NCBI GenBank assembly: GCA_027618855.1
Contig: JAQCID010000025.1
Location: forward strand, 1 to 9,701
Reading direction: 5' to 3'
Source of the DNA: Bacteroidota bacterium
GTDB taxonomy: Bacteria > Bacteroidota > Bacteroidia > Flavobacteriales_D > Sanyastnellaceae
DNA: 9,701 nucleotides
Under the pieces are notes generated by a model. The model searched no databases, was not told the origin of the DNA, and saw only the letters and a list, made by a program, of their open reading frames with translations. Position numbers and translations under genes: made by a program. Shown here piece by piece: positions 1 through 6,815 of the stretch (position 1 is the first letter of the stretch; each line of letters begins with the position of its first letter).

Positions 1-2
1 AT

Positions 3-584
3 TTACCCCTTAACGGTTGCTGTAAGTGTAAATAGAAACAAGTCGTTATCTTGCTCTGTAAGTTCATATTCAATAGGTCCGGCACAACGTTTTGCCATAC
101 TCATCAATCCCAAACCGGCGCCTCCTTTTTCGCTGACCCCTTGTTCACAGAGAACTTCAATGTAACGTTTGCGTAATTCGAAATGGTTCATGCCATTGAC
201 AATGTTCAGCTTAGAACGTAGTGTTGCAGCCATGTCTAAATCAATGATATTTCCGCACTGAATTTGGAATCCGACGGGTGTATGCTCTATGGTTAAGTAC
301 AACTGTATTTCCCCATTTTCATCTATCCATCCGTGTCGATGTACGTTTTGAGTACACTCTATAAGTACATTGCAAACTCTTTTCATCTCTTTGCGTGCAG
401 CCCCACTTTGGGCTACAGCACTTTCAGCAAGTAAGAGTATGGCGTCACCTGATTCCGCATGCAATGGACCCGTATACGACACAAGTACTCCCAAACTGTT
501 GTTATGGGTATCAGAGACGCAATGCAATCTTGATTGCAGTTCTCTCATAAGTGTTGATTGGGTATTGGACAAGGATCGGGTCAT
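3..584 (-). CDS. SiaB-like (DUF6272) GHKL ATPase/kinase
   Basis: Small cytoplasmic protein with a histidine-kinase-type ATP-binding fold. Counted from the ATG at 582-584 it has 193 residues. The N box is ECTQNVHRHG (E76, N80) and the G box is EKGGAGLGL near residues 152-160. No dimerisation or phospho-acceptor domain and no membrane segment is visible, which fits the SiaB/DUF6272 family. In Pseudomonas, SiaB is a Ser/Thr kinase that phosphorylates the anti-sigma-antagonist-like protein SiaC. No SiaC-like partner or SiaA phosphatase lies to the right; the left side is outside the window. An in-frame TTG at 657-659 would add 25 residues, but the extra segment does not look like family sequence and an ATG is available. 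A second ATG at 546-548 is also possible. The gene is complete, with TAA at 3-5. The family assignment is firm; the kinase role and its target are inference. Confidence 0.85.
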   Translation of the reverse strand: MTRSLSNTQSTLMRELQSRLHCVSDTHNNSLGVLVSYTGPLHAESGDAILLLAESAVAQSGAARKEMKRVCNVLIECTQNVHRHGWIDENGEIQLYLTIEHTPVGFQIQCGNIIDLDMAATLRSKLNIVNGMNHFELRKRYIEVLCEQGVSEKGGAGLGLMSMAKRCAGPIEYELTEQDNDLFLFTLTATVKG

Positions 585-659
585 TAGAAAGGAAGTAGCG
601 AACAGAGGTAAAGTATCGACGAGTGAACATAAACGCCCTACGAACTGCTGAATACGCAA

Positions 660-1128
660 TATAGGGGGCAGATATCACAATCCAAATTTTTAACGCTCGA
701 CTTTTCCACAACTAATTGTAAATCATTTCACTTAGGATTATAAATGCTGTGTCAGATTAATTGATGCCCCGTATCGATCTTTCAACTAAAATAGGATGTC
801 CCTCAGGAGTTCGAATCATCTTGTAAAAGGATGGGTGCATGAAATTCACTGTTCGGTCAAATGCTCTATTCGAAAAATAACACTTCCATATTTCAAGGGC
901 AATCCTTTTCGTGGTGTTCCAGGCATATGGATTGAAACCGGAGGGTCTGGGGAAGGAGTCTATCCAAAGTCTTGCTGATGGAAGGTTTGAAATTGACGTC
1001 GAAGACAATGATGGGGTATGGATGGGGATAGACATTTGAGTGGATATTTTGTTTTATAAAACGCTACACTACAAATGACATGACTTGCTACTCAATGTAT
1101 TTACGTAGCACTTTTATCCGCGTTTTTA
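660..1128. other. Gene-poor interval with conflicting weak frames
   Basis: About 470 bases between the WYL regulator and the SiaB-like gene with no recognisable gene. The minus strand has a 92-codon frame (757-1035). The plus strand has two protein-like pieces in one frame: 839-880, starting MKFTVRSN, and 881-1039, ending GVWMGIDI, separated by a TAA at 878-880. Neither side resembles a family I can name. Close to the WYL stop are a perfect 12-base palindrome GTTTTATAAAAC (1051-1062), direct copies of GCTAC at 1063-1067 and 1087-1091, and a 6-bp inverted pair TGCTAC/GTAGCA (1086-1091 with 1105-1110). No T-tract follows, so I do not call a terminator. The promoter of the SiaB-like gene should lie in the left part, but no clear TAnnTTTG box was found. 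Confidence 0.5.
757..1035 (-). CDS. Doubtful small hypothetical protein
   Basis: Frame of 92 residues from the ATG at 1033-1035 to TAA at 757-759. I do not recognise it. The second half, from about residue 34 (GFNPYAWNTTKR), is rich in aromatic and charged residues and reads like real protein, ending ILVERSIRGIN. The first 30 residues are rich in Ser, Pro and Leu and look like the antisense of the acidic plus-strand frame that ends at 1039. No Shine-Dalgarno-like site or promoter box precedes the ATG. It lies in the same orientation as its neighbours, 93 nt after the WYL gene. It may be a real small gene, the remnant of one, or chance. Confidence 0.28.
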   Translation of the reverse strand: MSIPIHTPSLSSTSISNLPSARLWIDSFPRPSGFNPYAWNTTKRIALEIWKCYFSNRAFDRTVNFMHPSFYKMIRTPEGHPILVERSIRGIN

Positions 1129-2157
1129 CTATGAAAAACCGTTAAGTTCTTGAGATTTCTTGAGATTTTCAGATAGTTTTTCTTTCAAAATAGAGGGTTC
1201 CAAAACTTTTATTTCTGACGAATAACCCAGAATCCACTGTATTAATTCATAGGTTATAATCACGTTCAGGGTCACTTGAATTGAAGATTTGGATTTGGAT
1301 ATTTTCTGCGATTCGTGTAACGGTTTAGAGGACAAGTATCTTGCAAGAATTGGATTGCACTCAAAAACCACTTCGACTGGAGGTGAATCATCAATGACGG
1401 TGATGCCTATTGTGTGTGTGAAATACGTTTCGGAATTAAAGTCCAACGACTGAGTGAATGTGACGCTTTCGTCAGATTTTATTTTTACGATTCGATCACA
1501 CCCGAAGGTTCGAATTATTTTACGTGCTGGATCCCACGCGATTAAATACCAACTATTCCGATATTCCTTCAGCAAGTATGGGTGAATTTCGTATGTCGTT
1601 TCTACATCAGACGAAAATTTTCGATAGGTAATTTCGGCTGGAAAATGATTTCTTGCTGCATGGAGAAGCGGTGCGAGATTTTGTGACCCTCTCGCAGATG
1701 GCGTAGATTCAAATTGCATATATCGATCGACACTCGAGGTGTCAAGGTTTGGAGCTACAGAGAGTCGATCCGCGATTTTGCCAATGGCCAAATCAAATTG
1801 CTTAAAAATGGGGAGATCTCTGAATTGAATCAATGTATTTGCCGCAAATCGAATGGCATCGATGTCGTCCTCGTTGAGCTGTATTTCGTTGATGCTGTAT
1901 CCTTCATCTTCATAATAGTATCCACGTTTGTCTCTGTGGTAAGAAATAGGAGCGTAGTATCCCAACTCGGACTCATTCCTCATCGCCCAAATATCTTTCT
2001 CTATTGTTGATTCACTAATGTTTACACCATCACTTCCATATAAAGCTTCCTCACAAGATGATCGCAAATCCTCCTTGGATGGGAACGGATTTCGTGTATT
2101 GCTGATGCATCTGTCAATAATCCGATAACGGAGTAATGCGTATTTGTTAGCGGGCAT
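1129..2157 (-). CDS. WYL-domain transcriptional regulator
   Basis: 342-residue DNA-binding regulator of the YafY/WYL type. Residues 1-85 form the N-terminal winged-helix region; its opening ALLRYRIIDRCISN matches Bacteroidota WYL regulators. A linker with a helical QLNEDDIDAIRF segment (about 94-104) follows. The WYL core at about 165-235 contains IHPYLLKEYRNSWYLIAWD (191-209), then the FGCDRI strand, the usual ligand-sensing SH3-like fold. The C-terminal WCX-type extension covers about 260-335. WYL domains are known to bind nucleotides or nucleic acid and to switch the attached HTH on or off; the ligand here cannot be read from sequence. The ATG at 2155-2157 overlaps the 3' end of the muramidase gene by 11 nt, so translation is probably coupled and the regulator is made together with the muramidase and DUF554 protein. 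It is a good candidate for autoregulation at the head of that operon. Confidence 0.9.
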   Translation of the reverse strand: MPANKYALLRYRIIDRCISNTRNPFPSKEDLRSSCEEALYGSDGVNISESTIEKDIWAMRNESELGYYAPISYHRDKRGYYYEDEGYSINEIQLNEDDIDAIRFAANTLIQFRDLPIFKQFDLAIGKIADRLSVAPNLDTSSVDRYMQFESTPSARGSQNLAPLLHAARNHFPAEITYRKFSSDVETTYEIHPYLLKEYRNSWYLIAWDPARKIIRTFGCDRIVKIKSDESVTFTQSLDFNSETYFTHTIGITVIDDSPPVEVVFECNPILARYLSSKPLHESQKISKSKSSIQVTLNVIITYELIQWILGYSSEIKVLEPSILKEKLSENLKKSQELNGFS

Positions 2158-2857
2158 TGTTGATCTCTGAGTTTAATTTATAACGGGTGATCCCCGCGAG
2201 ACCTCGTGGAACATATTGCGGGTCGTGGGTTGTTGGCAATCCAACGCGTGGGTAAGTTCTCCCTGTATTGTGCATATGGAAACAGTTTTTGTATTCACCT
2301 CGACGAAGTCGATCTCCATATGTAATGTTAATCCAGTTTACTCCGTGGTAAACCCCTCTGTCGCCTCTGATGTCACGAATTTGTACGTCGAGCAAAATAC
2401 ATTTGTACCCCATCAGCTGGAAAGGCCCCCAAGAGGTAGCAAGGTTCTTTAGCGCTTCGTCAGAGGCATTGGCAAGGTGTGATGGAGTGATGTTCTCGAA
2501 GTTCTTGCGCTTGCCATCACGGACTGCTTGAAGACGTCGAAAAACATGCGGTTCAAATCGTTCGCCTGCGGGTCTTATCCCTGAGCATTCCAATTGAATA
2601 AGTGCCATTAAGTATTCATAGGGCAAATTGAATGCCGCGGCTGCAGTTTGCACATCCACAGAGTAATTGTCCACAACCGATGCAGATCCTGCTTTGTCGT
2701 TTGAGGATTGCCACGGGGTCACAAAATGTGTGTTGTAATATGTATATCCAAAATAGAGCGCGCCGAAAATGAAGAACGCTCCCAATCCATGATAAATTCT
2801 GGAGTGGGGACGATTCTTTGATTGAACCCTCCGTTTTTTATGTTTTTTCTTTGCCAT
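2147..2857 (-). CDS. Membrane-anchored N-acetylmuramidase (DUF3380-like)
   Basis: 236-residue cell-wall hydrolase. Residues 1-21 are strongly basic (KKKHKKRR). One hydrophobic segment at about 22-41 acts as a signal anchor and places the rest in the periplasm. The catalytic domain (about 68-225) resembles the N-acetylmuramidase family: the helix LPYEYLMALIQLECSG carries the probable acid Glu90, then FEPHVFRRL (101-109), NITPSHL (122-128) and SWGPFQLMGYKC (142-153). Family members cleave peptidoglycan glycan strands between MurNAc and GlcNAc. No separate peptidoglycan-binding domain is present. The ATG at 2855-2857 follows the DUF554 stop codon with no gap, and the 3' end overlaps the WYL gene, so all three are probably one transcript. 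The tether suggests local wall remodelling rather than secretion; that part is inference. Confidence 0.85.
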   Translation of the reverse strand: MAKKKHKKRRVQSKNRPHSRIYHGLGAFFIFGALYFGYTYYNTHFVTPWQSSNDKAGSASVVDNYSVDVQTAAAAFNLPYEYLMALIQLECSGIRPAGERFEPHVFRRLQAVRDGKRKNFENITPSHLANASDEALKNLATSWGPFQLMGYKCILLDVQIRDIRGDRGVYHGVNWINITYGDRLRRGEYKNCFHMHNTGRTYPRVGLPTTHDPQYVPRGLAGITRYKLNSEINNAR

Positions 2858-3574
2858 TTATAATGCCCCTACAATCAAGGTGTGAATTAAGTGGATTATT
2901 GGGAGAATAACTAACGAAGGGAGTAAATCTATCATTTTAAACGATTTAATATCCATGAGGTCTATTCCCAAGGCCAAAAGTAAAATCCCTCCGGTTGCTG
3001 TAAGGTCCAGTATGAGTTCTGGTGAAATGCTTTGGCCAAACCCCATGAAAAACAATGTCAACCCCCCTTGAATAAGGAGAACCCCTATTGCAGAAAACAG
3101 AACGCCTTTCCCCAAAACTGCGGACAGAAAGAAAGAGCTGATCAGATCCATCGTCCCTTTAATAAAAAGCAAATGTGATTTCCCATTCAATCCCTCCTCC
3201 ATGCATCCGATTAATGTTAAGCCTCCGACACAAAACAACACGGTGGCTTTAATGAACCCTGAACCCAGAGAGGGTTCGTCCAGCGTTATTCCGTCTGGGT
3301 TGTCTGATGAAACTTTGTCGAATCTGGAAGTAAATTTTGTCAAACGATCGTGAAGAGAAAGTGTTTGGCCTAGAAGGGTGCCTAACACCAAAGCGAGAAA
3401 AATATCAATGGGTTCAAGCATTCCAGTGATCATATCTACACTTAATGCAACAGTAAATAGGCCAAATACAACAAGTATTTTCGTCTGACTTTTATGGGAA
3501 ATATATTTCTTAGAGAGCAGGCCTATTGTCGATCCGGCAGCTACTGCAACAGCATTGAATAATGTTCCTATCAT
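2858..3574 (-). CDS. DUF554 family integral membrane protein
   Basis: 238-residue multi-pass inner-membrane protein of the DUF554 (YdfK/YqgA-like) family, function unknown. Hydrophobic segments lie near residues 1-20, 32-50, 56-72, 107-124, 146-178, 187-206 and 216-236, so about seven or eight passes. The glycine-rich stretch FCVGGLTLIGCMEEGLNG (114-131), followed by KGTMDLISSFFLSAVLGKG (139-157), is the family signature. A soluble loop at about 76-104 is acidic and polar. The ATG at 3572-3574 sits just inside a divergent control region. Its TAA (2858-2860) directly abuts the ATG of the muramidase gene. It is first in a three-gene operon with a cell-wall hydrolase and a WYL regulator. A transport or envelope role is possible but not shown by the sequence. 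Confidence 0.9.
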   Translation of the reverse strand: MIGTLFNAVAVAAGSTIGLLSKKYISHKSQTKILVVFGLFTVALSVDMITGMLEPIDIFLALVLGTLLGQTLSLHDRLTKFTSRFDKVSSDNPDGITLDEPSLGSGFIKATVLFCVGGLTLIGCMEEGLNGKSHLLFIKGTMDLISSFFLSAVLGKGVLFSAIGVLLIQGGLTLFFMGFGQSISPELILDLTATGGILLLALGIDLMDIKSFKMIDLLPSLVILPIIHLIHTLIVGAL

Positions 3575-3578
3575 ATCG

Positions 3579-3611
3579 TTGTCTTCATTCTACGGTCCCA
3601 AGTTACATTTG
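3579..3611 (+). promoter_or_regulatory. Bacteroidota-type promoter for tgt-lptG
   Basis: TACATTTG at 3604-3611 is an exact match to the Bacteroidota -7 consensus TAnnTTTG. TTG at 3579-3581 gives a -33 element with a 22-nt spacer, within the 17-23 range described for Flavobacterium. Transcription would start near 3616-3618. This places the far-upstream ATG at 3562 outside the transcript and supports a tgt start at 3628 or 3658. Confidence 0.5.
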
Positions 3612-3621
3612 TGGAACCGTA
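3591..3621. promoter_or_regulatory. Operator-like inverted repeat around tgt promoter
   Basis: TACGGTCCCA (3591-3600) and TGGAACCGTA (3612-3621) form a dyad with 9 of 10 pairs matching (C3597 against A3615 is the mismatch) and an 11-nt spacer. Arm centres are 21 bp apart, two DNA turns, so a dimeric protein could contact both arms on one face. The spacer contains most of the plus-strand -7 box. The repeat lies upstream of, or only partly inside, either predicted transcript, so a DNA operator is more likely than an RNA hairpin. The binding protein is unknown; the WYL regulator of the divergent operon is the nearest candidate. Confidence 0.5.
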
Positions 3622-3626
3622 TTCAA
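3598..3626 (-). promoter_or_regulatory. Possible promoter for DUF554 operon
   Basis: On the minus strand, TAACTTGG (3605-3598) partly matches TAnnTTTG, with TTG at 3626-3624 as a -33 element and an 18-nt spacer. It would start transcription near 3590, about 16 nt before the DUF554 ATG. It overlaps the tgt promoter and lies over the inverted repeat. The match is imperfect, so this is tentative. Confidence 0.3.
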
Positions 3627-3627
3627 A

Positions 3628-4788
3628 ATGTATGCGGGTAAAACTAGATATAAAGCGGTGAAATTTACCCTTGAAAAGAAGGATACAGGCTCCAGTGCGC
3701 GCGCGGGGTCTTTGGAAACAGATCATGGAGTGATCCAAACCCCAATTTTTATGCCCGTCGGCACAGTCGGTTCTGTGAAGGCAGTTCCTCAATCTGCACT
3801 TGTAAATGACATTAATGCGGAGATCATATTGGGCAATACCTATCACCTTTATTTAAGGCCAGGTATGGACACGATGGAGAAGGCTGGAGGCTTGCATAAA
3901 TTTATGAGCTGGGACAGACCTCTTCTCACAGACAGTGGTGGGTATCAAGTTTACAGTCTGGCCAACAATAGAAAGTTAACCAAAGAAGGGGCTACGTTTC
4001 GCAGTCACATCAATGGAGATTTGATGTCATTCACCCCAGAAAGCGTGATGGATATTCAGCGTACAATTGGTGCAGATATTATTATGGCCTTTGATGAGTG
4101 CCCTCCACACCCCTGTTCAAAAGAGTATGCCAAAACATCCATGCAGCGCACCCACCGTTGGTTAGATAGATGTGTGAACCGCTTGGCAGAGACCGAGCCC
4201 AAGTACGGATTTAATCAAGAGCTATTTCCTATTTTACAAGGAGGGTCCTATGAAGACTTGAGGAAAGAATCTGCAGAATATATTTCTAGAGTTGATGCAG
4301 CAGGTTATGCGATTGGTGGACTTAGTGTGGGTGAGCCTACAGAGGAAATGTACAAGACTTGTGATTTGGTTTGCGGGATACTTCCAGAAGACAAACCCAG
4401 ATATTTAATGGGTGTTGGAACGCCGGTAAATATTTTGGAGAACATTGCGTTGGGAGTAGATATGTTCGATTGTGTAATGCCTACAAGGAATGCGAGGACA
4501 GGTACGTTATATACTTGGGGAGGCATTGTGAATATCAAGAATAAGAAATGGGAGGATGATTTTTCTGCATTAGATCCGTTGGGTTCTGCAAGCGTTGACA
4601 AGATGTATAGCAAGTCATACGTGAGACATCTGATTCGAGCGAATGAATTGGTGGGCATGTATATTACCAGCATTCACAATCTCAGTTTTTATTTGGACTT
4701 GGTGCGAGAAGCTAGAAAGCATATCATTCAGGGAGATTTTGTTGCCTGGAAAAATAAAATGGTGGTTCAGATTTCTCAAAAACTTTAA
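3628..4788 (+). CDS. tgt: Queuine tRNA-ribosyltransferase
   Basis: Exchanges guanine at position 34 of GUN-anticodon tRNAs for preQ1, the base-insertion step of queuosine synthesis in bacteria. Counted from the ATG at 3628 it has 386 residues. HGVIQTPIFMPVGT begins the TIM-barrel core, TDSGGYQ (101-107) holds the general acid/base Asp102, DECPP (156-160), the GGLSVGE loop (230-236), and GVDMFDCVMPTR (276-287) holds the nucleophile Asp281. The zinc site is unusual: the three cysteines of the CxCxxC motif are missing (segment DPLGSASVDKMYS, 316-328) although the following His350 of SIHNL is kept. From memory this is common in Bacteroidota Tgt. The family usually starts at the position of the in-frame GTG 3658-3660 (VKFTLEKKD), an equally good start; the ATG at 3562 is upstream of the predicted transcription start. 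The gene for the LptG-like permease follows closely. Confidence 0.96.
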   Translation: MYAGKTRYKAVKFTLEKKDTGSSARAGSLETDHGVIQTPIFMPVGTVGSVKAVPQSALVNDINAEIILGNTYHLYLRPGMDTMEKAGGLHKFMSWDRPLLTDSGGYQVYSLANNRKLTKEGATFRSHINGDLMSFTPESVMDIQRTIGADIIMAFDECPPHPCSKEYAKTSMQRTHRWLDRCVNRLAETEPKYGFNQELFPILQGGSYEDLRKESAEYISRVDAAGYAIGGLSVGEPTEEMYKTCDLVCGILPEDKPRYLMGVGTPVNILENIALGVDMFDCVMPTRNARTGTLYTWGGIVNIKNKKWEDDFSALDPLGSASVDKMYSKSYVRHLIRANELVGMYITSIHNLSFYLDLVREARKHIIQGDFVAWKNKMVVQISQKL

Positions 4789-4803
4789 TGTGATTCATTG
4801 ACA

Positions 4804-5913
4804 GTGAAGCTCCTCGATCGATATATCATACGTAAGTTTTTAAAGACTTTTTTCTTTATGTTGGGGGTGTTCTGTGTCATTGCGGTTGTTTTTGATTTGG
4901 TTGAAAATATCGGTCGATTAATCACGAATGGTGCCCCGCTGTGGGAGACGGTAAAATATTACGCAGCTTTTTGTTTCTTTTTTGCCAACCTGTTAAGTGG
5001 GTTTATCGTGTTCTTGACCATCGTTTGGTTTACGAGCCGACTTGCGCAGCAAACAGAAATCATTGCCATGTTGAGTGGAGGTATGGCATTCAGACGTTTC
5101 TTGAGACCTTATTTTGTGGCCGCTTCTGTCTTGGTGGCACTTTCTCTCTTGCTTACACACTGTGTGGTTCCACTTGCAAATCAGAGCAAGCTAGACTTTG
5201 AGATGCAATGGATTCATGTTGACTTTCATGTAAAAGACCAAAACCTTTATCGAGAAGTTTCTCCTGGTACGATTGCATATTTCAGAAGTATTACGTACAG
5301 CAGAAAAACGGGGTACAGGTTCCAATTGGAACGATGGAATAAGGGCAACACCAGATTGGAACAGAGTATAAGTGCGGCGAAGGGGACGTGGATGGAGAAG
5401 GATGGTTTGTGGCGACTAGTGAACGTTCATGTTCGAGAGTTTAATGAAAATGGTACTGAGTCTTTTAAGTTTGTCAATCAACTGGACACACTTTTACCGA
5501 TGAAGCTGGATGATTTTGCCCAACGGGCAGAAATTGTAAACAGTATGACGACTTCTGAGCTGAGTAGCTATATCGAAAAGGTGAAATTGCGTGGCGCAGA
5601 TACTTCTGCTTTTGAGTTAACCAAACACGCGAGGACGTCCACTCCTTTTGCGATTTTCGTTCTCACCTTGATCGGAGTAGGAATTGCCGCTAGAAAACAA
5701 AGAGGTGGCATAGGCGTTCATCTATTTATTGCGGTACTTGTTGGTTTTACGTTTGTATTTACATCACGCATCATTTCAGTGTATGCCGCCACAATGACCA
5801 TCCCGGATTTCTTGCCTGTAAGTGATGGAGGAATACAATTGCTGGCTTCGTGGCTCCCGAATTTACTCTACCTATGTATTGGCTTCTACATTTATGCCAA
5901 AGCGCCGAAATAA
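4804..5913 (+). CDS. LptF/LptG family permease (YjgP/YjgQ)
   Basis: Inner-membrane subunit of the LptB2FG-type ABC exporter that extracts lipopolysaccharide from the membrane and feeds the periplasmic Lpt bridge. Counted from GTG 4804 there are 369 residues. Three N-terminal membrane helices (about 14-33, 52-76, 103-121), a periplasmic beta-jellyroll region (about 125-275), and three C-terminal helices (about 281-296, 304-326, 345-365) give the typical 3+3 layout. The opening KLLDRYIIRKFLKTFFF is characteristic. I chose GTG at 4804-4806 because its product starts like the family; an in-frame TTG at 4798-4800 would add two residues. It starts 15 nt after the tgt stop, so the two are one operon, an arrangement common in Bacteroidota. 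Whether it is LptF or LptG cannot be decided. Its last 22 bases overlap the 3' end of ispE on the other strand. Confidence 0.92.
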   Translation: MKLLDRYIIRKFLKTFFFMLGVFCVIAVVFDLVENIGRLITNGAPLWETVKYYAAFCFFFANLLSGFIVFLTIVWFTSRLAQQTEIIAMLSGGMAFRRFLRPYFVAASVLVALSLLLTHCVVPLANQSKLDFEMQWIHVDFHVKDQNLYREVSPGTIAYFRSITYSRKTGYRFQLERWNKGNTRLEQSISAAKGTWMEKDGLWRLVNVHVREFNENGTESFKFVNQLDTLLPMKLDDFAQRAEIVNSMTTSELSSYIEKVKLRGADTSAFELTKHARTSTPFAIFVLTLIGVGIAARKQRGGIGVHLFIAVLVGFTFVFTSRIISVYAATMTIPDFLPVSDGGIQLLASWLPNLLYLCIGFYIYAKAPK

Positions 5914-6815
5914 ACAAAATACCCCTCTTTAGATGCTTTTTCAGCAACTTTTTGAGCCATTTCTGTCATTTTAGAGTCTTTTAGTGGTTTCCCTGTTTTT
6001 TCGAAGATTCCATACACGGAGGATCCACTTCCTGTCATCTGAATGTAATCTGCCTCAGAATTTCTCAGGAGTTGAAGTGCTTTTTTGACCGGCTCAAATC
6101 TGTTTGTGACTGGGATCTCGAAATCATTCATGAATACACCACTCCATTTTTCAACGGGAGAGTCTAAGAAGCCGTCACTGTGTTTATTCATGTGTAGAGG
6201 ACCATGGTGCACTTGGTGTTCTTTCTTGCGATCATCCTCTTTCAGCCAAGCAAAAGCTTCTGAAGTGTTTATATGGACACGGGGATGTATGATGAGAATC
6301 ATCATCTCCTCAAGTCGAAGCGCCCCTTGTTCATTGAGAATTGGGGTGAGGATTTCTCCTCTTCCCGTGACAAATGAAGTTCTGTTTTTTACAAAAAAAG
6401 GACAGTCACTTCCCAACTCCTCGGCATATTTCTCCAGGGAGTCCTCGCTTAATCCCAGGCTACAAATGTCATTGATGGCCTTCAGCATAAAAGTACCATC
6501 CGAACTCCCTCCTCCAAGTCCGGCACCTGTGGGGATGATTTTATGCAGTTTTGCTTCTAAGGCTGGTAGACTAAATTGTTTAGACAATATCTGATGCGCT
6601 CTGACGATGGTGTTGTCTTGAATGCTGCCATTCACCTCTAGGCCAGAACATTCAAATTTCAATTCACCATTAGGTGCATTGTCCAGTTTATGAACCTCTA
6701 GAATGTCACACAGTTGGGTAGGAACGAAAATACTTTCAATATTGTGGAAACCATCTTTCCGTCTGGCGAGAACTTTAAGTCCCAAATTGATTTTGGCAGG
6801 AGGGAAGTAAATCAA
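5892..6815 (-). CDS. ispE: 4-diphosphocytidyl-2-C-methyl-D-erythritol kinase
   Basis: ATP-dependent kinase of the MEP isoprenoid pathway; phosphorylates the 2-hydroxyl of CDP-methylerythritol. GHMP-kinase features in order: FPPAKINLGLKV with catalytic Lys8; DGFHNIESIF (21-30); the ATP loop PTGAGLGGGSSD (95-106); GSDCPFF with catalytic Asp137 (135-141); MTGSGSSVYGIF (260-271). 307 residues is somewhat longer than usual; a His-rich segment near 199-212 and a long C-terminal tail account for the excess. The start is TTG (6815-6813), directly after the era TAA and in the same frame. No ATG or GTG is available, and the protein aligns with the family from this codon, so the TTG start is well supported. 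Translation probably depends on ribosomes finishing era. The 3' end overlaps the permease gene convergently by 22 bp. Confidence 0.95.
   Translation of the reverse strand: MIYFPPAKINLGLKVLARRKDGFHNIESIFVPTQLCDILEVHKLDNAPNGELKFECSGLEVNGSIQDNTIVRAHQILSKQFSLPALEAKLHKIIPTGAGLGGGSSDGTFMLKAINDICSLGLSEDSLEKYAEELGSDCPFFVKNRTSFVTGRGEILTPILNEQGALRLEEMMILIIHPRVHINTSEAFAWLKEDDRKKEHQVHHGPLHMNKHSDGFLDSPVEKWSGVFMNDFEIPVTNRFEPVKKALQLLRNSEADYIQMTGSGSSVYGIFEKTGKPLKDSKMTEMAQKVAEKASKEGYFVYFGALA

Noticed and set aside
511..711. Minus-strand 66-codon frame overlapping the SiaB-like gene start.
   Set aside because: It starts at TTG, is in a different frame from a well-supported gene and has no recognisable pattern.
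839..880. The short frame starting MKFTVRSNALFEK resembles the start of DNA polymerase III beta clamp (DnaN).
   Set aside because: It ends after 13 codons, and the following sequence lacks the TLPIL motif and the rest of the clamp. The similarity is too short to trust.
3571..3846. Minus-strand open frame of 91 codons opposite the start of tgt.
   Set aside because: Tgt motifs begin within this span on the plus strand; the minus frame has no recognisable pattern and crosses the promoter region.
6085..6594. Long plus-strand open frame of 169 codons.
   Set aside because: It lies entirely antisense to ispE, whose motifs are intact. Its composition is rich in Ser, Pro and Leu, as expected for an antisense shadow.
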